From assembly GCA_900757865.1 (NCBI GenBank), contig CAAEPH010000031.1:62001-126000 (forward strand): 64,000 bases of DNA. The letters run 5' to 3'. Every line of letters begins with the position of its first letter. Positions within the stretch are counted from its first letter, which is position 1. Under the pieces are notes generated by a model that ran no database searches, was not told the DNA's origin, and was given only the letters and a program-made list of their open reading frames with translations. Source of the stretch: an uncultured Sutterella sp. GTDB lineage: Bacteria > Pseudomonadota > Gammaproteobacteria > Burkholderiales > Burkholderiaceae_F. The position numbers and the translations under genes were made by a program. Below are positions 59,922 through 64,000 of the stretch, piece by piece.

Positions 59922-62477
59922 ATGACCACACGTCGCAATCTTTTCAAAATGGCAGGCTTAGCCGCTACACTCCCCGGTGCTGCGTTCGCTGCCGAAATGA
60001 CCCCCAGCAAAGCCACGGCTGAGGTCACGAAAACTGCAAGCAAAACCTTCAAGGGCGGCGTCACGCTCTGTGAACCCCTTCCCAATGCGCCCGAGATGCT
60101 GCTCTCCAAAACGCTTAACCCGGGTAAATCCACGTTTAACGATGGCGTTGTGATGAACGCGTCGCACTGGGGCGTGTATCGTGTGCACGTCAAAGGCGGT
60201 AAGATCGAACGACTCGACCCCGTTAAAGAAGACAAATCGCCCTCGATGCAGCTCCAAGCCATTGCGCAGCAGCCCTATAACGCCGCTCGCATTCGCTATC
60301 CGATGGTGCGCAAGAGCTTCCTTGAGAAGGGCCACAAAGCCGGTGGTGCGGGTCGTGGGAAAGAACCCTTCGTGCGCGTCTCGTGGGATGAAGCCCTGAC
60401 GCTCGTAGCTAAAGAAATTGAACGCGTCGAAAAGACCTACGGTCCAGCCTCCGTTTTTGGTGGCTCTTACGGTTGGATGTCCACGAGTTCCATCGGCAAT
60501 GCGCGTAACCTCATGCGTCGTGTGCTCAACTGTGCAGGGGGCTTCACAAGCATTCTGGGTGACTACTCCACGGGTTGCGCCCAAGTGATTCTCCCCTACG
60601 TCATTGGTGCTTCGGGCGTCTACGAACAGGTGACCGCGTGGGACCTCGTGTGTGAAAAGACCGAACTCATCGTGCTCTGGGGTGCTGACCCGTCGGTCAC
60701 GAACGACATCGATTGGTCGACAACGTTCCACGAAAACGCGGAAGCGTTCCGTCGCATTCGCGACAAAGGCATTCCTTGCGTGGCCGTGAACCCGCTCAAA
60801 CCCGACACGGCCGAATTTTTGGGCGAACACTGCGAGTGGATCGCTCCCAAGCCCAACACCGACGTCGCGGTGATGCTCGCCATGTGTCACGAGCTCGAAG
60901 CCAGTGGCAAGGCCGATCACGAGTTCTTGCGCAAATACACCGTGGGTGCTGATCAGTTCATCGCGTATTTGATGGGTAAAGAAGATGGCGTTGCCAAGAC
61001 CCCCGCGTGGGCTGAAAAGATTTCCGGCGTGCCCGCAGAGACGATCAAACGCTTGGCTCATGCCATGCGTGATAAGCGCTCCATGTTGATGGGGGGCTGG
61101 GGCATTCAGCGTGCGCAGTTTGGCGAACAAGTTCACTGGGCCATGGTGGCGCTCGCGGCGATGTGCGGTCACATCGGTCAGCCGGGCGGTGGCTTTGGCT
61201 TCACGTATCACTACTCCAATGGCGGTGCAGCGACGTCCGAAGCCCCTGTCCTGCCTGGCATCTCCTCAACGCCCAAAGGCATTACCCCGGCCGTTCCGCA
61301 GCCCATCCCCTTGGCGCGCTTCACCGACTGCTTCCTCAACCCCGGGAAAGTGATTGAGTATAACGGCACTAAGATCACCTATCCGGACATTCGTTTGGTG
61401 TTCTGGTCGGGTGGAAATCCCTTTGGTCAGCAAGAAGACTCGAACCGCTTGGTGAAAGCCTGGCGTAAACCTGAAACAACGATCGTCACCGACATCGTCT
61501 GGACGGCGTCCGCTCGCATGGCCGACATTGTGCTGCCGGCTTGCACGTCGCTTGAACGTAACGACATTGCCGCGGTGGGCTCATACTCGAACCTCGGCTA
61601 CGTCGCCATGCAGCAAGCGATCGAACCGCAGTGGGAATCCCGCTCCGACTACTGGATCTATTCGCATTTGGCGGAAAAGCTCGGTCACAAAGACGCCTTC
61701 ACCGAAGGGTTAGATGAGATGGGCTGGATCAAGCGTTTCTATGATGCGGCCGCACGCGAAGCGCTTGCTGCTGAAATGGAAATGCCGAGTTTCGACGACT
61801 TCTGGAAGTGTGGCATGGTACTCTTCCCCGTGACGGAAGATAGCCAGCGCTACAACTACTTTGGTGATTTCCGCAAGAACCCGATCACGAATCCGCTCGG
61901 AACCGAGTCGGGCAAGATCGAGCTCTTCTCCAAGAAGATCGCAAGCTACCACTATGACGACTGCCCGGGTCACCCCACGTGGCTCGAACCCACGGAATGG
62001 TTGGGCGCAAAACTCGCCCTTGAGTACCCGTTCGCTCTTTTAACTGCTAAGAGCCGCTATCGTCTGCACTCGCAGCTCGATAGCACCGCCTCGAACCTCT
62101 TTACGAACATCGACGAACGAGAGCCCGTCTGGATTCACCCGGACGCCGCTAAGAAGTTGGAGCTCGAAAACGGAGACATTGCACTCGTCGAAAGCCGTCA
62201 CGGTAAGGTGCTCGCTGGGGTGCTCATTACCGATCGCGTACGTCCTGACACGGTGGTGGTCCATCACGGTGCGTGGTTCTGCCCAAGCAACCCGGATAAA
62301 GACGGATCGCTTGAGGCGCACGGCTGCAACAACACGCTCACGATCGACATTCCGTCTTCGCGCCTTGCGTGCGGCAACGTCGCCAACACAACACTCGTGC
62401 GTGTGAAGAAGTACGAAGGCGATTTGCCACCCGTGTACGTGCATCGTCAGCCTAAAGTCGCAAAACGCGCGGCGTAA
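59922..62477 (+). CDS. torA: TorA/BisC-type molybdopterin reductase (TMAO/DMSO reductase-like)
   Basis: 851 aa from the ATG at 59922 (AAAGGAC upstream); the frame extends 83 codons into the previous gene but those are not coding. Tat signal TTRRNLFKMAGLAATLPGAAFA. There is no N-terminal Fe-S cysteine motif, as in TorA/DorA. The Mo-ligand region reads GGFTSILGDYSTGCAQVILPYV, with Ser in the TorA position. Further family motifs are VFGGSYGWMSTSSIGN, IGQPGGGFGFTYHYSNGGA, VFWSGGNPFGQQEDSNRLVKAWRKPET and the C-terminal GDIALVESRHGKVLAGVLITDRV. It reduces TMAO, DMSO or related S/N-oxides in the periplasm; exact substrate uncertain. Confidence 0.92.
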   Translation: MTTRRNLFKMAGLAATLPGAAFAAEMTPSKATAEVTKTASKTFKGGVTLCEPLPNAPEMLLSKTLNPGKSTFNDGVVMNASHWGVYRVHVKGGKIERLDPVKEDKSPSMQLQAIAQQPYNAARIRYPMVRKSFLEKGHKAGGAGRGKEPFVRVSWDEALTLVAKEIERVEKTYGPASVFGGSYGWMSTSSIGNARNLMRRVLNCAGGFTSILGDYSTGCAQVILPYVIGASGVYEQVTAWDLVCEKTELIVLWGADPSVTNDIDWSTTFHENAEAFRRIRDKGIPCVAVNPLKPDTAEFLGEHCEWIAPKPNTDVAVMLAMCHELEASGKADHEFLRKYTVGADQFIAYLMGKEDGVAKTPAWAEKISGVPAETIKRLAHAMRDKRSMLMGGWGIQRAQFGEQVHWAMVALAAMCGHIGQPGGGFGFTYHYSNGGAATSEAPVLPGISSTPKGITPAVPQPIPLARFTDCFLNPGKVIEYNGTKITYPDIRLVFWSGGNPFGQQEDSNRLVKAWRKPETTIVTDIVWTASARMADIVLPACTSLERNDIAAVGSYSNLGYVAMQQAIEPQWESRSDYWIYSHLAEKLGHKDAFTEGLDEMGWIKRFYDAAAREALAAEMEMPSFDDFWKCGMVLFPVTEDSQRYNYFGDFRKNPITNPLGTESGKIELFSKKIASYHYDDCPGHPTWLEPTEWLGAKLALEYPFALLTAKSRYRLHSQLDSTASNLFTNIDEREPVWIHPDAAKKLELENGDIALVESRHGKVLAGVLITDRVRPDTVVVHHGAWFCPSNPDKDGSLEAHGCNNTLTIDIPSSRLACGNVANTTLVRVKKYEGDLPPVYVHRQPKVAKRAA

Positions 62478-62525
62478 CGCGCGCGACGCGAAGCCCGTTT
62501 GGGCTTAGGGCATCAAACGCTCAAG

Positions 62526-62551
62526 GGGCGACCTCGCGGTCGCCCTTTTTT
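62526..62551 (+). terminator. Strong rho-independent terminator after torA
   Basis: A perfect GGGCGACC / GGTCGCCC stem (62526-62533 / 62538-62545) with a TCGC loop and six T (62546-62551), 48 bases after the torA stop. Confidence 0.93.
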
Positions 62552-62756
62552 CGCCGGGGATGGTGTGTCGTCCCTTTGACGGTATCCCCTTGGATTTTTC
62601 ACCATGGTCATAGCTACCGAGCTGTTGCTAACGTGTAGAATCCTGTCATCGCGATGGCGTAGAACGCTGAGTCGACGTTATACGCCGACGCTCGGCTTTG
62701 AAGCTTCAACCCGTGTGCACACTGTTTTTCCTTGAGCCTCAAAGGAGGCTCCTTTC

Positions 62757-64000
62757 ATGATAGCTGCCCTACTCATTTTTCTGTTTACGCTTACCTTTGT
62801 CATCTGGCAACCTAAAGGCTTAGGAATCGGCTGGAGCGCGTCGGCGGGCGCCCTTTTAGCGCTCTTAACGGGGGTGATCAAACTCTCGGACATTCCGGTG
62901 GTTTGGGACATCATCTGGAATGCCACCACGACCTTTATCGCGATTGTCGTGATTAGTCTTCTTTTAGACGAAGCGGGCTTTTTTCGCTGGGCAGCGCTCA
63001 ACATTGCGCGCTGGGCAAAGGGGAACACGGTCAAGCTTTACTTTTTAGTCATTTTGTTAGGCGCTTTGGTCTCCGCTCTTTTTGCTAACGATGGCGCCGC
63101 CTTGATTCTCACGCCCATTGTCGTCGCGATGCTCGAGAAACTCGCGTTTGATCGGCGCACCACCCTCGCCTTTGTCATGGGAGCGGGCTTTGTGGCAGAC
63201 ACGGCAAGCCTTCCGCTCATCACCAGCAATCTCACCAACATCGTCACGGCCGACTACTTTGGATTGGGCTACGGCGACTACGCCAGTGTCATGGTCCCGG
63301 TGAACCTGGTGGGTTTAGTCGCGACGCTCGTGATGCTCTGGCTCGTCTATCACCGTGCCTGGCCTCGGACCTACGACTGGGAAAAGCTCCCTGAGCCTGC
63401 CTCAGCCATTCGTGATCCTGTGGTCTTTAAGGCAGGTTTCTGGGCGCTTGGCGCTGAACTCATCGCCTTTTTTGTGCTCGAACCCCTGGGCATTCCGATT
63501 TCAGCCATTGCGGCTTGTGTGGCATTGGCGCTTCTTGTCGTCGCCCAGCGCAGTGCTCGCATCAATACGCGCGAAGTACTAAAAGTCGCCCCGTGGCATA
63601 TTGTGGTGTTCTCTCTTGGCATGTACCTCGTTGTCTATGGACTACGAAATGCGGGATTAACGGATGGAATCGCGGAGCTGCTCTCCACATGGGCTAACGA
63701 AGGGTTGTGGGTGGCTACCCTCGGCACGGGCTTTTTGACGGCCTTCATGTCCTCCATCATGAACAACCTCCCCTCGGTCTTGGTGGGAGCGCTCTCGATT
63801 GATGCCAGCACGGCGTCCGAGACGGTACGCGAAGGCATGATCTACGCCAATATCGTGGGTTGTGACTTAGGTCCTAAAATCACCCCGATTGGGAGTTTAG
63901 CGACGTTGCTGTGGCTTTTTGTGTTGAGCAAAAAGCGCCTGCACATTACCTGGGGGGAATATTTTCGCACGGGCGTCATTTTGACGCTTCCGGTGCTATT
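62757..64000 (+). CDS. ArsB-type arsenite/anion efflux membrane protein (cut by window end)
   Basis: The reading frame starts at the ATG at 62757 after AAAGGAGGCT and is open to the window end, so at least 414 residues (ArsB is about 430). It is membrane-embedded with about 11-12 helices. ArsB/ion-transporter signatures: VIWQPKGLGIGWSASAGALLALLTG, FVMGAGFVADTASLPLITSNLTNI, FSLGMYLVVYGLRNAG, FMSSIMNNLPSVLVGAL and NIVGCDLGPKITPIGSLATLLWL. No arsR, arsC or arsA is upstream; others could follow beyond the window. Confidence 0.92.
   Translation, partial: MIAALLIFLFTLTFVIWQPKGLGIGWSASAGALLALLTGVIKLSDIPVVWDIIWNATTTFIAIVVISLLLDEAGFFRWAALNIARWAKGNTVKLYFLVILLGALVSALFANDGAALILTPIVVAMLEKLAFDRRTTLAFVMGAGFVADTASLPLITSNLTNIVTADYFGLGYGDYASVMVPVNLVGLVATLVMLWLVYHRAWPRTYDWEKLPEPASAIRDPVVFKAGFWALGAELIAFFVLEPLGIPISAIAACVALALLVVAQRSARINTREVLKVAPWHIVVFSLGMYLVVYGLRNAGLTDGIAELLSTWANEGLWVATLGTGFLTAFMSSIMNNLPSVLVGALSIDASTASETVREGMIYANIVGCDLGPKITPIGSLATLLWLFVLSKKRLHITWGEYFRTGVILTLPVL

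Noticed and set aside
59958..61211. 417-codon minus-strand reading frame
   Set aside because: Lies fully opposite the torA gene, which has clear family motifs; the antisense product has no recognisable domain.
1..64000. CRISPR array, tRNA, rRNA, insertion sequence or integrase
   Set aside because: No regularly spaced repeats, no cloverleaf-like tRNA ends and no transposase or integrase motifs were seen in either strand.

Overview
The window looks like a chromosomal segment of a gut- or host-associated betaproteobacterium, most likely Burkholderiales close to Sutterella/Parasutterella. That placement is inferred from three things: a porin C-terminus ending in Phe, several Tat/Sec-exported respiratory reductases, and a betaproteobacterial F-like tra cluster. 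No rRNA, tRNA or integrase was seen, so neither taxonomy nor the borders of the mobile region can be fixed from the sequence alone.

Region 1 (1-10 kb). The 3' end of an outer-membrane porin is followed by a four-gene lipoprotein operon: CsgG-like, a PEGA-like small lipoprotein, DUF4810 and DUF799/GNA1162-like. Next is an EamA-type exporter. A minus-strand metabolic/transport operon then reads marR - DUF1177 - DUF1177 - OPT transporter - aroM, with a perfect 18-bp palindrome just upstream of marR. aroM is interrupted by one extra base in a C7 tract.

Region 2 (10-16.7 kb). A type I restriction-modification operon on the minus strand reads hsdM - hsdS - hsdR. hsdS is split at a run of eight C. 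With nine (or six) C the two halves join into one normal-length specificity subunit. Next to this tract is a 12-bp tandem repeat encoding a TAEL-like spacer. The arrangement resembles the phase-variable specificity switch of NgoAV together with the spacer repeat of EcoR124.

Region 3 (17-43.4 kb). One long plus-strand operon encodes an F-type (MPF-F) type IV secretion/conjugation apparatus: a pilin candidate, TraL, TraE, TraK, TraB, TraV, TraC, a very large TrbI-like protein with a Lys/Ala-rich arm, an unknown protein with an acidic tail, TraU, TraW, TrbC, a TraN encoded in two consecutive genes, TraF, TraH and TraG. No relaxase (TraI), coupling protein (TraD) or integrase lies in the window. 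The last third of traG and the small convergent gene after it are much more AT-rich than the rest, which suggests local replacement. A GIY-YIG-like protein and a decayed autotransporter follow.

Region 4 (47-64 kb). Anaerobic-respiration accessory genes: a TetR regulator with an exported FMN/FAD fumarate-reductase-like flavoprotein; a DmsA/DmsB-like molybdoenzyme pair (without a membrane anchor subunit here) preceded by an AraC-type regulator; two unknown proteins with membrane or export signals; an SH3/mono-haem cytochrome c next to a TorA-like TMAO/DMSO reductase; and an ArsB-type efflux protein cut by the window end.

Most interesting: (i) the hsdS C-tract plus spacer repeat, (ii) the uncharacterised DUF1177x2-OPT-AroM operon with its operator, and (iii) the unusual features of the tra cluster (split TraN, giant TrbI-like protein, unknown acidic-tailed protein, AT-rich traG 3' end).
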